From Kordiimonas lipolytica (GTDB taxonomy: Bacteria; Pseudomonadota; Alphaproteobacteria; Sphingomonadales; Kordiimonadaceae): a stretch of 64,000 nt of DNA. Positions 1-7,521 of this stretch are shown here, one piece after another (the stretch's first letter is position 1; each line of letters begins with the position of its first letter). Under the pieces are notes generated by a model, which was given only the letters and a program-made list of their open reading frames with translations, did no database searches and was not told where the DNA came from. Location of the stretch: assembly GCF_001550065.1 (NCBI RefSeq), contig NZ_LRUB01000013.1, positions 1-64,000 of the forward strand, in the 5' to 3' direction. A program made the translations under genes and the position numbers.

Positions 1-126
1 GAGGTTGCCGACAAGCTGAAGGCCCTTGAACGGGAGAACCGGGAACTGAGGCAAGCCAACGAGATCTTGCGCAAGGCATCGGCTTATTTTGCCCAGGCGG
101 AGCTCGACCGCCCACTGAGACGTTGA
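1..126 (+). CDS. IS3-family transposase OrfA, C-terminal end (partial)
   Basis: This is an open frame from the window edge to TGA at 124-126, giving 41 residues. It is charged and heptad-like ([19 protein letters not shown]), matching the leucine-zipper end of IS3 OrfA proteins, and it finishes with the usual region rich in A/E/L/D/R. OrfA carries the helix-turn-helix that binds the IS ends; that part is outside the window. The frame is +1 relative to orfB, whose TTG start overlaps the OrfA stop. This fits either a -1 frameshift that makes the OrfAB transposase or termination-reinitiation. I do not see an A6G-type slippery run in the visible overlap. Confidence 0.8.
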   Translation, partial: EVADKLKALERENRELRQANEILRKASAYFAQAELDRPLRR

Positions 127-1028
127 TCAGTTTTATCGACGAGCACCGGGACCTGTATGGGGTCGAGCCGATCTGTCGTTTGCTGCAGATCGCCCCATCC
201 ACATACCACCACCATCTGGCCTGTCGCCGTGACCCGTCACTTCTGTCTGCACGGGCACAGCGCGATATGGCACTGAAGCCGGAGATTGCCCGTGTCTTTG
301 AGGAGAACTTTCTGGTCTACGGTGTCCGCAAAATATGGCGTCAACTCGGCCGTGAAGGCTTTCATGTGGCCCGCTGCACAGTCGAGCGTCTGATGCGCGA
401 GATGGGGCTACAAGGCGCCATTCGAGGCAAGCCTGTTCGCACCACCTTTAGCGACAAGTCAGCCCCTTGTCCACTTGACCAAGTGAACCGCGAGTTCCAT
501 GCCCCGGCACCCAACATGTTGTGGGTGTCTGACTTCACTTATGTCGCCACATGGCAGGGCTTTGTTTATGTAGCTTTTGTCATTGATGTGTTTGCCAGGC
601 GCATCGTTGGCTGGCGGGTCAGCAGGACGGCACATACGGGCTTTGTGCTGGACGCACTTGAACAGGCTCTGCATGACCGCAGGCCAGCAAGAAAAGGCGG
701 GCTTATCCATCACAGTGACCGGGGCAGCCAGTATGTCTCGATCCGATACACCGAACGCTTGGCAGAAGATGGTATCGAACCATCGGTTGGCAGCGTCGGG
801 GACAGTTACGACAACGCACTCGCCGAGACGATCAACGGGCTCTACAAGGCCGAAGTCATCCATCGGCGAGGGCCGTGGCGGTCATTTGAGATGGTTGAAT
901 TTGCGACGCTTGAATGGGTCGACTGGTTCAATCATCGACGCCTGCTGGAGCCAATCGGCAACATTCCACCTGCCGAGGCTGAGAGAAATTACTACGCCAT
1001 GCTGGACGAACGCCCCATGGCCGCTTAA
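123..1028 (+). CDS. IS3-family transposase OrfB (rve/DDE integrase core)
   Basis: This 301-residue protein catalyses strand transfer of the IS. The N-terminal part (about 1-110) is the HTH_21-type region ([10 protein letters not shown]). The retroviral-integrase-like core follows, with a DDE triad visible as D in WVSDFTY, D in HHSDRGSQY and E in NALAETING. The C-terminus has the typical WVDWFNHRR...PPAEAE signature. The length is normal for OrfB and the frame is intact, so the enzyme may be active. The TTG start overlaps the OrfA stop. In vivo the active form is usually the OrfAB fusion. Nothing suggests cargo genes. Confidence 0.93.
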   Translation: MISFIDEHRDLYGVEPICRLLQIAPSTYHHHLACRRDPSLLSARAQRDMALKPEIARVFEENFLVYGVRKIWRQLGREGFHVARCTVERLMREMGLQGAIRGKPVRTTFSDKSAPCPLDQVNREFHAPAPNMLWVSDFTYVATWQGFVYVAFVIDVFARRIVGWRVSRTAHTGFVLDALEQALHDRRPARKGGLIHHSDRGSQYVSIRYTERLAEDGIEPSVGSVGDSYDNALAETINGLYKAEVIHRRGPWRSFEMVEFATLEWVDWFNHRRLLEPIGNIPPAEAERNYYAMLDERPMAA

Positions 1029-1137
1029 CTTAAACCAACCTGCCTCCGACAATCCCGGGGCGGTTCAGCATGGCCCCTTCCAAAATAGCAATGGGCTGAC
1101 TGCTAAATAATGATACAAAAAGATACAGTATATATTA

Positions 1138-1302
1138 GGCTTCGACACCAAGGTGATGCGCAAGGTTATCGCCATCCGCAAGATGGATCAGGCAGACCGG
1201 CAGGAGCAGGAAGCGCTTCTGGACGTTTACCTGCACGCCATTGAAGGCGGCCAGATGCCGGAAGCCGCACCAGCCGCACCAGGCGAAGGCGACGACGAAT
1301 AG
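1138..1302 (+). pseudogene. gapR: GapR / DUF2312 family remnant, 5' truncated
   Basis: The frame translates to about 54 residues beginning LGFDTKVMRKVIAIRKMD and continuing with RQEQEALLDVYLHAIEGG. This is the C-terminal half of GapR/DUF2312, a small alphaproteobacterial nucleoid protein that binds overtwisted AT-rich DNA. In the family the GFD..K..R..V.LRK motif sits near residue 50, so some 40-50 N-terminal residues, including the first helix, are missing. Upstream in frame are TGA at 1111-1113 and TAA at 1108-1110, and no start codon lies between them and the homologous part. The IS end lies about 70 bp upstream. An Ala/Pro-rich acidic tail closes the frame. GapR is essential in Caulobacter, so a second intact copy probably exists elsewhere. 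Confidence 0.8.
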
Positions 1303-1331
1303 GCTTTGGCTTTATTGCTGAAGTGTTGAGA

Positions 1332-1356
1332 AGGCGCTGGTTTCAGCGCCTTTTTT
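1332..1356 (+). terminator. Rho-independent terminator after gapR remnant
   Basis: The hairpin GGCGCT-GGTTTC-AGCGCC is followed by TTTTTT. It sits 30 bp after the gapR stop codon and 10 bp before the end of the convergent acetyltransferase gene. Confidence 0.8.
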
Positions 1357-1366
1357 CATGGCCGGG

Positions 1367-2185
1367 TTATCCCTGGCGGGCTTCAGCAGTCAGTTCCGCG
1401 TCGCGCGCCAGCACCTTCTGCCAGATAGGGTCGAGGCCTTCGATCTCAAGCCCGAACAGCGCCTTCAGCGTCTCCCGGTAATCATCAAGGTCCGCGATCG
1501 TGCGTTTGTGGCTTTCGTCCGCGCGGATGGTTTTCAGTACCCGCCCCCGCATGATCTCAAGCCGGTCCGGGAAGTGCCGCTGGCACACAGCGTTCAGCAC
1601 GAATACTGACTCTGGCGAGCTCTGGAGGTGCTGACACTTTCTGGCGAGCAGATCGGCGTCGGCCTGTTCTTCGGTGAAATCGAACGATGGGGCCGCGCCG
1701 TCCGGGTGGTTATGCAGCCGCCACCAGCGGTCGTCCAGCTTTTCAAGGGCGAACCGCCACTGCCGCTGCTTGAAAGGGCCCTCCTTGAGCGGCGCTGGCT
1801 CGACCATGCCGTCCCCAAAGCCGACGTCGGCCAGATAGCGCACGCCTTCAAGGTCCACCAGAAGCGCAAGGTGATTGCCGACCATCTCGTCCCCCAGAAG
1901 CGCGCGCCTGACACCTGCGGCCACGCGTGTGACGGAAAAGCCAATCTGGCCCAGGGCCCAGCCCATCAGGCCGTTCATTTCATAGCACCAGCCGCCGCGC
2001 CCGCGCCCGACGATCTTTTCGAACGCATCAGGCACGTCGATCCCGATGGGCACACCGGCCTGCACATCCAGATTCTCATACGCGATGGCGTCACTGTGCA
2101 GGCGGTGGATGCGCTGGAATGTCTCAAGATCAACCTGTGGTATTCCATTGAATCCAATACGTTTTAGATAGGCATCCAGTTGCAT
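1367..2185 (-). CDS. nat: Arylamine N-acetyltransferase
   Basis: This cytoplasmic enzyme of 272 residues transfers acetyl groups from acetyl-CoA to arylamines and hydrazines. The catalytic triad is visible: Cys in RGGWCYE, His in GNHLALLV and Asp in ADVGFGD, in the family's order and spacing. The length equals the usual 270-280 residues when the ATG at 2183-2185 is used (MQLDAYLKRIGF). The open frame runs 45 codons further upstream, but that part looks unlike any NAT N-terminus and contains a Cys/Trp-rich stretch, so I exclude it. The gene is divergent from the PAS-protein gene and convergent with the gapR remnant. Natural substrates cannot be told from sequence. Confidence 0.9.
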   Translation of the reverse strand: MQLDAYLKRIGFNGIPQVDLETFQRIHRLHSDAIAYENLDVQAGVPIGIDVPDAFEKIVGRGRGGWCYEMNGLMGWALGQIGFSVTRVAAGVRRALLGDEMVGNHLALLVDLEGVRYLADVGFGDGMVEPAPLKEGPFKQRQWRFALEKLDDRWWRLHNHPDGAAPSFDFTEEQADADLLARKCQHLQSSPESVFVLNAVCQRHFPDRLEIMRGRVLKTIRADESHKRTIADLDDYRETLKALFGLEIEGLDPIWQKVLARDAELTAEARQG

Positions 2186-2284
2186 GGGGGCATTCTCACA
2201 TTGTTTGCCTTTGTGCCAAAAACGGCATGGACACGGGCCCCATAGATTGGCAATCTGAATCCTGATGGGGCAACAACTTATAAA

Positions 2285-2836
2285 GTGACCACCCTTATTG
2301 TGTCTCTTCCTCCGGCTCATGAAAAGCTGTTAAAATATTATCGCGGCCTGATGCAGGATGCAGGCGGCGCCATTCCGCAACGCTCGGCTGTTCATCCATC
2401 CGATATCAAGCCGATGTTGCCCTGGATTGCGATGGCGGAACGGCAGGGGCCGCGGCATCTGGTGCCTACCATTATCGGCAGCGCGGTAGACGAGGTTTTG
2501 CAGGCCAGCTTCACCGGCATAAATCTGTTCGAATATTGGGACGAAGACATGTTCGATCCCATGGACACTTTTTATTCCAACATCACCGATGTGCCCTGCG
2601 GCGGCTACAATGTTCGAACGCTGGTGGGGCAAAACGGCCTTCAGCGCCTTTATCAAAGCTCCATGTATCCGCTTAAAGGGCGCAGTGGCAAGATCGACCG
2701 GTTGATCGGCATTATCTCGGTTGCGAAATCGGAACCGCTGCTCTCACGGTTTGGCAAACCCAAAGATATTAAAACGCTGGATGTGGCCCATATCGATTAT
2801 ATCGACATCGGTTTCGGCGTGCCTGAGGGTATTTGA
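2285..2836 (+). CDS. PAS-domain (PAS_5/DUF1488-like) single-domain protein
   Basis: This 183-residue soluble protein has the pattern of the alphaproteobacterial PAS_5 family. It opens with a helix (KLLKYYRGLM), then P.RS..HPSDIKPMLPWIAM, followed by a PAS-like core (GINLFEYWDED). It ends with a segment common to the family (LLGIISVAKSE-type, DIGFGVP). The start is GTG at 2285, which keeps the N-terminal helix; the next in-frame ATG at 2351 would remove it. It is divergent from nat with about 100 bp between them. The PAS_5 fold is known; ligand and partner are unknown. There is no kinase or DNA-binding domain, so it would act through a partner, if it signals at all. Confidence 0.7.
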   Translation: MTTLIVSLPPAHEKLLKYYRGLMQDAGGAIPQRSAVHPSDIKPMLPWIAMAERQGPRHLVPTIIGSAVDEVLQASFTGINLFEYWDEDMFDPMDTFYSNITDVPCGGYNVRTLVGQNGLQRLYQSSMYPLKGRSGKIDRLIGIISVAKSEPLLSRFGKPKDIKTLDVAHIDYIDIGFGVPEGI

Positions 2837-2866
2837 ACCATCCGCTGATCCGCGGTAAAATGCGCC

Positions 2867-3508
2867 ATGTTTCATGACAGGACAGAGGCTGGAAAACTGC
2901 TCGCCGAACGCCTTCAGGCGTTTGAAGGGCAGGATGCGCTGGTAATCGGGCTGCCGCGTGGCGGTGTGCCTGTGGCCTATGAGGTAGCACATGCGCTCAA
3001 CGCGCCGCTTGATATCCTGCAGGTGCGAAAATTGGGCGCGCCGGGCCAGCCGGAATTGGCCGCCGCCGCGGTGGCGGAAGGAAATCCGCCGCACTTGGTG
3101 CGCAACCAGAAGGTCGTCACCTTCTTCAATATCTCTGACGCTTATCTGGAAAGCACGGCCGCCGACATGCTGCGGGCCATGGCAAAACGGCGGCTTGAGA
3201 TGGGCGCGGGCGACGGCCCTTTGAATGTACGTGACCGCGTGGTGATTTTGGTGGATGACGGCATCGCCACAGGCGCCACCGTCAAGGCGGCGATTGAAGC
3301 CATCCGCGCGGGCGGTGCGAAACGCATTTGTCTGGCGGTTCCCGTTGCGCCGCCTGAGGTCGTGCTTGAGATGCGCCGCCTTGTGGATGATGTCATTTGC
3401 CTTGAAACGCCTGAATATTTCCGCGCCGTTGGGGCGCACTACCGGATTTTTGATCAGGTCAGCACGGCAGAGGTCGCCGACATCCTGGCCAGTTACCGCG
3501 CGAATTAG
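2867..3508 (+). CDS. Predicted phosphoribosyltransferase (COG1926 type)
   Basis: This 213-residue protein has a type I phosphoribosyltransferase fold. The PRPP-binding loop is clear as VVILVDDGIATGAT, preceded by IGLPRGGVPVAYEVA near the N-terminus. The family is widespread in bacteria and archaea; its base substrate is not established. Members are sometimes fused to, or located near, hydrolases. The ATG at 2867 is 30 bp after the PAS gene stop, so the two may be co-transcribed. The stop overlaps that of the convergent murI by 4 bp, leaving no room for a terminator between them. Confidence 0.85.
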   Translation: MFHDRTEAGKLLAERLQAFEGQDALVIGLPRGGVPVAYEVAHALNAPLDILQVRKLGAPGQPELAAAAVAEGNPPHLVRNQKVVTFFNISDAYLESTAADMLRAMAKRRLEMGAGDGPLNVRDRVVILVDDGIATGATVKAAIEAIRAGGAKRICLAVPVAPPEVVLEMRRLVDDVICLETPEYFRAVGAHYRIFDQVSTAEVADILASYRAN

Positions 3509-4341
3509 ACGCTGGTGTGATCCTCAAAGTGCCGGAGTTTTTCTGGCAGGTAGGCATCCGCCATAGTGACATCCTCTGGCCTGCCGGTTGTCAAAAGCCG
3601 AACATGGCCTGATCCGCTTTTCTGGAATTCCGGATGCCGCGCCAGATAGTCCTTCAGCGATTTCGCGACGATGTCGGGCTGGGACAGAAGCTCTGTCGAT
3701 GCGGGCAGGGCGTCACGGAAATAGTCCCGTACCAGCGGGAAATGGGTACAGCCCAGCACGGCAGCATCTGGCGCAGGCACTTCTGCCAGCACTTCGCCCA
3801 CAAAACCGTCAATCAGGCCGCGCATGGGCGCTTGCCCGGCACCGCCTTCAATCGCGTCCACTAGGCCAGGACAGGCCTTCTGTACCAGGGCTACATGCGG
3901 GGCACGCTTGTTCACTTCATCAAGATATGAGCCGCTCTCCACCGTTTTCCGCGTGGCGAACAGAAGGATCGAACGGTCCTTTGGCTTGCCCCCGTTCGGA
4001 TGCTCCTGGCTCCAGGGCACACCGGTCAGCGCCTCCACCATCGGCACAAGAACGCCAAGGATACGCTTGTTTGGGTGAGCTTGCGGCAGCCAATCCTGCT
4101 GCAGGGTCCTGAGGGCGATGGCGGCTGCCGTGTTGCAGGCCAGAATGACAAGGTCGCAGCCCGCATCAAAAAGGGTTTCGATGCAGTCCCGCGTCATGTC
4201 CACGATCTGCTCGTTCGACCGGTGCCCGTATGGCGCGTTGGCATGGTCGCCCAGATACAGGAAATCCTGGTTTGGCATGGCTTCATGCAGGGCTTCAAGG
4301 ATGGTGAGCCCGCCCGAGCCGGAATCAAAAACGCCAATCAT
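3505..4341 (-). CDS. murI: Glutamate racemase
   Basis: This 278-residue enzyme makes D-glutamate for peptidoglycan. The N-terminus IGVFDSGSGGLTIL, the first catalytic Cys in LACNTAAA and the second in LGCTHFPLV are all present, so the two-base racemisation machinery is complete. The length is normal. It lies 20 bp downstream of the NtrC-type regulator on the same strand and may share its transcript. Its 3' end overlaps the phosphoribosyltransferase gene tail to tail. A few family members use D-glutamate in other roles, but nothing here suggests that. Confidence 0.95.
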   Translation of the reverse strand: MIGVFDSGSGGLTILEALHEAMPNQDFLYLGDHANAPYGHRSNEQIVDMTRDCIETLFDAGCDLVILACNTAAAIALRTLQQDWLPQAHPNKRILGVLVPMVEALTGVPWSQEHPNGGKPKDRSILLFATRKTVESGSYLDEVNKRAPHVALVQKACPGLVDAIEGGAGQAPMRGLIDGFVGEVLAEVPAPDAAVLGCTHFPLVRDYFRDALPASTELLSQPDIVAKSLKDYLARHPEFQKSGSGHVRLLTTGRPEDVTMADAYLPEKLRHFEDHTSV

Positions 4342-4360
4342 CAGCGCGTGCGCCCTTTGC

Positions 4361-5830
4361 TTAAGTGTCGAGACCGTATTCAGCTACTTTTCGATACAGC
4401 GTTGACCGGCCAATGCCAAGCCTTCGTGCGACTTCGGCCATCTTACCGTCGTACCTTTCAAGCGCCTTGCGGATAATCTCCGCTTCCAGCTCATCGAACC
4501 GCTTGATATGGCCGTCACCGCTTTCGAGCGCCAGCAGCATGCCATCTGCCTGTGGCGCTTGTGTGGCAGGGCCGGGCCCAGGAGCAGAACCAGGCACAGT
4601 AGCGGGCTGGGAATGAGGAAGGGTGGGCACAGCGCCTGCGTTGGGCTGCAGATGCGGGAAATCGGCTGGCGTCAGGATGTCGCTGTCCGAAAGGATCACC
4701 GCGCGGAACAGGGCATTCTGAAGTTGGCGGATGTTGCCCGGCCAATCGTAGCTTTCAAGAAGCCTCAGCGTGTCCGTTGAGACCTGCTTGCGCGCCATGT
4801 CTTCCATGGCGGCGATCTGGTCCAGGAAATGTTCGGTCAGCGCCGGGACGTCGCTTTTGCGTTCACGAAGCGGCGGCAGGTGAATGGGGTAAACATTCAG
4901 CCGGTAATAAAGGTCTTCGCGGAAGGCACCAGTGGCGACGCGCTCTGCCAGGTTTCGATTCGTTGCCGAAATAATTCTGATATCGACTTTGATCGACTGC
5001 CGCCCGCCAACGGGATCGATTTCTTTCTCCTGGATCGCGCGCAACAGCTTCACCTGCACATCCAGCGGCAGCTCGCCCACCTCATCAAGGAACAGGGTGC
5101 CGCCGTCGGCTTCCTGGAATTTACCGATGCGTTTTTCCGTGGCGCCTGTGAAAGCGCCCTTCTCATGGCCGAACAGGATGCTTTCCACCAGGTTTTCCGG
5201 GATGGCGCCACAGTTTACGGCCACAAAAGGCGTGCCCGAACGGTCGCTGGCGTCATGGATGGCGTTTGCGAACACTTCCTTACCCACGCCGCTTTCGCCT
5301 TCGATCAATACTGGAATGGCGGCCTTGGCTGCTTTTTTGGCCAGGCCCACCGCGCGCTGCATGCTCTCAGATGTGCCCACAAGGGACTGGAAACCGACGC
5401 CGGTGGCGTGCCCAGCCATCTGATCGCGCATGGGGCCGATTTCTCCCACGAGCGAGCTGGTCTTCAGCGCTGCCTCTATCGCTGTGCGGATACGTTCGGC
5501 GCTTGCGGGCTTCACGATAAAATCATTGGCGCCGGCGCGCATGGCGTCCACCACTGTGGTGATGGAGCTGTGCGCTGTCAGCATGACAACCGGGAGGGCG
5601 GGGAACTTGGGGCGGATGGCATTGAGAACCTCAATACCGTCCATGCCGGGCATGACCAAATCCAAGAGCACGACATCGACCTTAGGGGCAGCGCGGTCCA
5701 TCAGCCGGTCTATGGCTTCCTGACCGCTCATGCATTTTTCAGCGCCAAAACCTGCCCGCGTCACAATGCCTTCCAGGAGTGTGATCTGGGTGATTTCGTC
5801 TTCGACTATGAGAACGCGTTCGCTTGCCAC
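4361..5830 (-). CDS. NtrC-family sigma-54 response regulator
   Basis: This 489-residue regulator has three domains. The receiver (about 1-118) has phosphoacceptor Asp57 in LLDLVMPG. The AAA+ sigma-54 activator domain (about 150-385) has Walker A GESGVGKE and the sigma-54 contact motif GAFTGA at about 225-230. The C-terminal Fis-type helix-turn-helix contains MAEVARRLGIGRSTLYRK. A Pro/Gly/Ala-rich linker separates the last two. I chose GTG at 5828-5830 because an AGGGG ribosome site lies 7 bases upstream; the frame extends 8 codons further to a TTG with no such site. No cognate histidine kinase is adjacent, so its signal is unknown. It is divergent from pntAA. Confidence 0.92.
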   Translation of the reverse strand: MASERVLIVEDEITQITLLEGIVTRAGFGAEKCMSGQEAIDRLMDRAAPKVDVVLLDLVMPGMDGIEVLNAIRPKFPALPVVMLTAHSSITTVVDAMRAGANDFIVKPASAERIRTAIEAALKTSSLVGEIGPMRDQMAGHATGVGFQSLVGTSESMQRAVGLAKKAAKAAIPVLIEGESGVGKEVFANAIHDASDRSGTPFVAVNCGAIPENLVESILFGHEKGAFTGATEKRIGKFQEADGGTLFLDEVGELPLDVQVKLLRAIQEKEIDPVGGRQSIKVDIRIISATNRNLAERVATGAFREDLYYRLNVYPIHLPPLRERKSDVPALTEHFLDQIAAMEDMARKQVSTDTLRLLESYDWPGNIRQLQNALFRAVILSDSDILTPADFPHLQPNAGAVPTLPHSQPATVPGSAPGPGPATQAPQADGMLLALESGDGHIKRFDELEAEIIRKALERYDGKMAEVARRLGIGRSTLYRKVAEYGLDT

Positions 5831-5956
5831 TTTATGCCCCTGCCACCGAATCAAACTGTATCATTTCAGGACACTTGTTAACAAAGTGGTAATCATAAAA
5901 TTTTACCAATCACTTTCTCTTCACATCATCATCACAAGAAATAATGTTGCTCATAC

Positions 5957-5968
5957 GCGCAATTGCGC
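5957..5968. promoter_or_regulatory. Perfect 12-bp palindrome upstream of pntAA
   Basis: GCGCAATTGCGC lies in the 250-bp divergent region between the NtrC-type regulator and pntAA, about 113 bp upstream of the pntAA start. It could be an operator for either gene. It does not resemble the -24/-12 sigma-54 promoter or an obvious terminator (no T run). Its function is unproven. Confidence 0.3.
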
Positions 5969-6080
5969 TACCCTTCCGTTTCAAGGCTCTGGCAGCTCGA
6001 GAGGGGCAAACCAGAAATATAAGTTTCAAGTGCTGAAGTGCCTGTTTTGTTGTCTTTAAAAAGTTCAGGGAGAACTGCTT

Positions 6081-7211
6081 ATGAAACTGGCGGTCCTTCG
6101 GGAGCGGCGAGACGCGGAAAAGCGCGTTGCGGCCAGCCCCGAAACAGTCAAGAAACTGATCGGCCTCGGGTTCGAGGTCATCATCGAGGCAGGCGCCGGA
6201 GAAGGCGCCTCCATTCCAGACAAACAGTTTGAAGAGGCTGGCGCTTCCATCGCCAAGGACCTCAAGGCTGCAGTGAAGGATGCCGACGTCATCTTTTCCG
6301 TGCAGGGGCTTGAGGCGGCGGATGCCAAGCACGTGAAAAAAGGCGCGGCCCAGCTTGCTGTGTTGAACCCGTTCGTGGAGCGCGACCGGCTTGACGCCTA
6401 CGCCAAGGCGGGCCTGATGGCCTTCGCTATGGAGTTCGTGCCGCGGATCACGCGGGCACAGTCTATGGATGTGCTGTCATCCCAATCGAACCTTGCCGGC
6501 TATAAGGCCGTGCTGGACGGTGCGGCTGAATTCGGCCGGGCCTTCCCGATGATGATGACCGCCGCCGGCACGGTGCCACCCGCACGCGTTATGGTTATGG
6601 GCGCGGGTGTTGCTGGCCTTCAGGCCATTGCGACGGCCAAGCGACTGGGGGCAATCGTCAGCGCCACAGATGTGCGTCCTGCAGCCAAGGAACAGGTTGA
6701 AAGCCTGGGCGGCAAGTTCGTGATGGTGGAGGACGAAGAGACCGCAGCGGCTGAAACCGCCGGTGGCTACGCCAAGGAAATGTCTGACGAATACAAGGCC
6801 AAGCAGGCGGCGCTGATTGCTGAAACGCTGGCCAAGCAGGACATGGCCATCACAACGGCCCTGATCCCGGGCCGTCCGGCGCCGAAGCTGATCACCGAAG
6901 AGATGGTGAAAAGCATGAAGCCCGGCAGCGTGATCGTTGACCTGGCGGTCGAGATGGGCGGCAACTGCGAACTTTCTAAACCCGGTGAAGTGGTTGAAGC
7001 GCATGGTGTCAAGATCGTGGGGCACAGGAATGTGCCGTCACGCCTGGCGGCGGATGCTTCCGCACTTTATGCCCGCAACCTGGTTCATTTCATTACACCC
7101 ATGGTGAAAGAAGGCGAACTTGCGTTCGACTTCGAGGATGAGATCATCCGCGAGTCGCTTGTCACCAAGGACGGTGCCGTTGTGAACGAGCGCCTCAAGG
7201 GGGAGAAATAA
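6081..7211 (+). CDS. pntAA: NAD(P) transhydrogenase, NAD-binding subunit PntAA
   Basis: This 376-residue soluble subunit (domain I) binds NAD(H) and transfers hydride to NADP bound on PntB. The N-terminus KLAVLRERRDAEKRVAASPETV matches the alanine dehydrogenase/transhydrogenase fold. The nucleotide-binding motif GAGVAGLQAIATAKRLGA and the RQD-type loop region (MAITTALIPGRPAPKLI) are present. The first start has a good AGGGAG site. It is the first gene of a tight three-gene operon. The short split subunit lacks the membrane part, which is encoded next by pntAB, as in Rhodospirillum-type enzymes; E. coli has these fused. Confidence 0.95.
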   Translation: MKLAVLRERRDAEKRVAASPETVKKLIGLGFEVIIEAGAGEGASIPDKQFEEAGASIAKDLKAAVKDADVIFSVQGLEAADAKHVKKGAAQLAVLNPFVERDRLDAYAKAGLMAFAMEFVPRITRAQSMDVLSSQSNLAGYKAVLDGAAEFGRAFPMMMTAAGTVPPARVMVMGAGVAGLQAIATAKRLGAIVSATDVRPAAKEQVESLGGKFVMVEDEETAAAETAGGYAKEMSDEYKAKQAALIAETLAKQDMAITTALIPGRPAPKLITEEMVKSMKPGSVIVDLAVEMGGNCELSKPGEVVEAHGVKIVGHRNVPSRLAADASALYARNLVHFITPMVKEGELAFDFEDEIIRESLVTKDGAVVNERLKGEK

Positions 7212-7212
7212 G

Positions 7213-7509
7213 ATGCATGACATCATCGTAAATCCATTTATCCAGCAGTTCTCTGTTTTCCTGCTGGCGATCTTCGTTGGCTATTATGTGGTGTGGTCTG
7301 TTACGCCCGCCCTGCACACGCCGCTGATGAGCGTTACCAACGCCATCTCAAGCGTGATCATCGTGGGTGCACTCATTGCCGCTGGACCGGAAGCCATGTC
7401 GATCTCCAAGATCCTTGGGGCCATCGCCATCGGGCTTGCTGCTGTCAATATCTTTGGCGGCTTCGCGGTTACGGCGCGAATGCTGTCCATGTACAAGAAA
7501 AAGAAATAG
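7213..7509 (+). CDS. pntAB: NAD(P) transhydrogenase, small membrane subunit PntAB
   Basis: This 98-residue integral membrane protein corresponds to the C-terminal membrane part of the E. coli alpha subunit. It has about three hydrophobic helices (FSVFLLAIFVGYYVVW; AISSVIIVGALIAAG; ILGAIAIGLAAVNIFGGFAV) and a lysine-rich cytoplasmic tail (MYKKKK). It starts one base after the pntAA stop, using a ribosome site inside the pntAA end. Together with the PntB helices it forms the proton channel. Confidence 0.93.
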   Translation: MHDIIVNPFIQQFSVFLLAIFVGYYVVWSVTPALHTPLMSVTNAISSVIIVGALIAAGPEAMSISKILGAIAIGLAAVNIFGGFAVTARMLSMYKKKK

Positions 7510-7521
7510 GGGGCCTGGCAT

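Larger units (their letters stand above)
1..1067 (+). mobile_element. IS3-family insertion sequence (IS51-like group), left end outside window
   Basis: This is the right part of an insertion sequence. It holds the end of orfA, all of orfB and a probable right terminal inverted repeat. Read from the outside, the right end begins TGAACCGCCCCGGGATTG, the kind of terminus I associate with the IS51 group of IS3 elements. By that criterion the element ends at about 1067. The left end, the left inverted repeat and the full target duplication are not in the window. After the end comes an AT-rich stretch of about 70 bp and then a gapR gene that has lost its 5' part, so the insertion lies in or beside gapR. 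Confidence 0.85.

Noticed and set aside
10..140. Programmed -1 frameshift site in the IS transposase
   Set aside because: The reading frames are correctly offset, but no A6G-type slippery run is visible in the overlap, so I record only the overlap.
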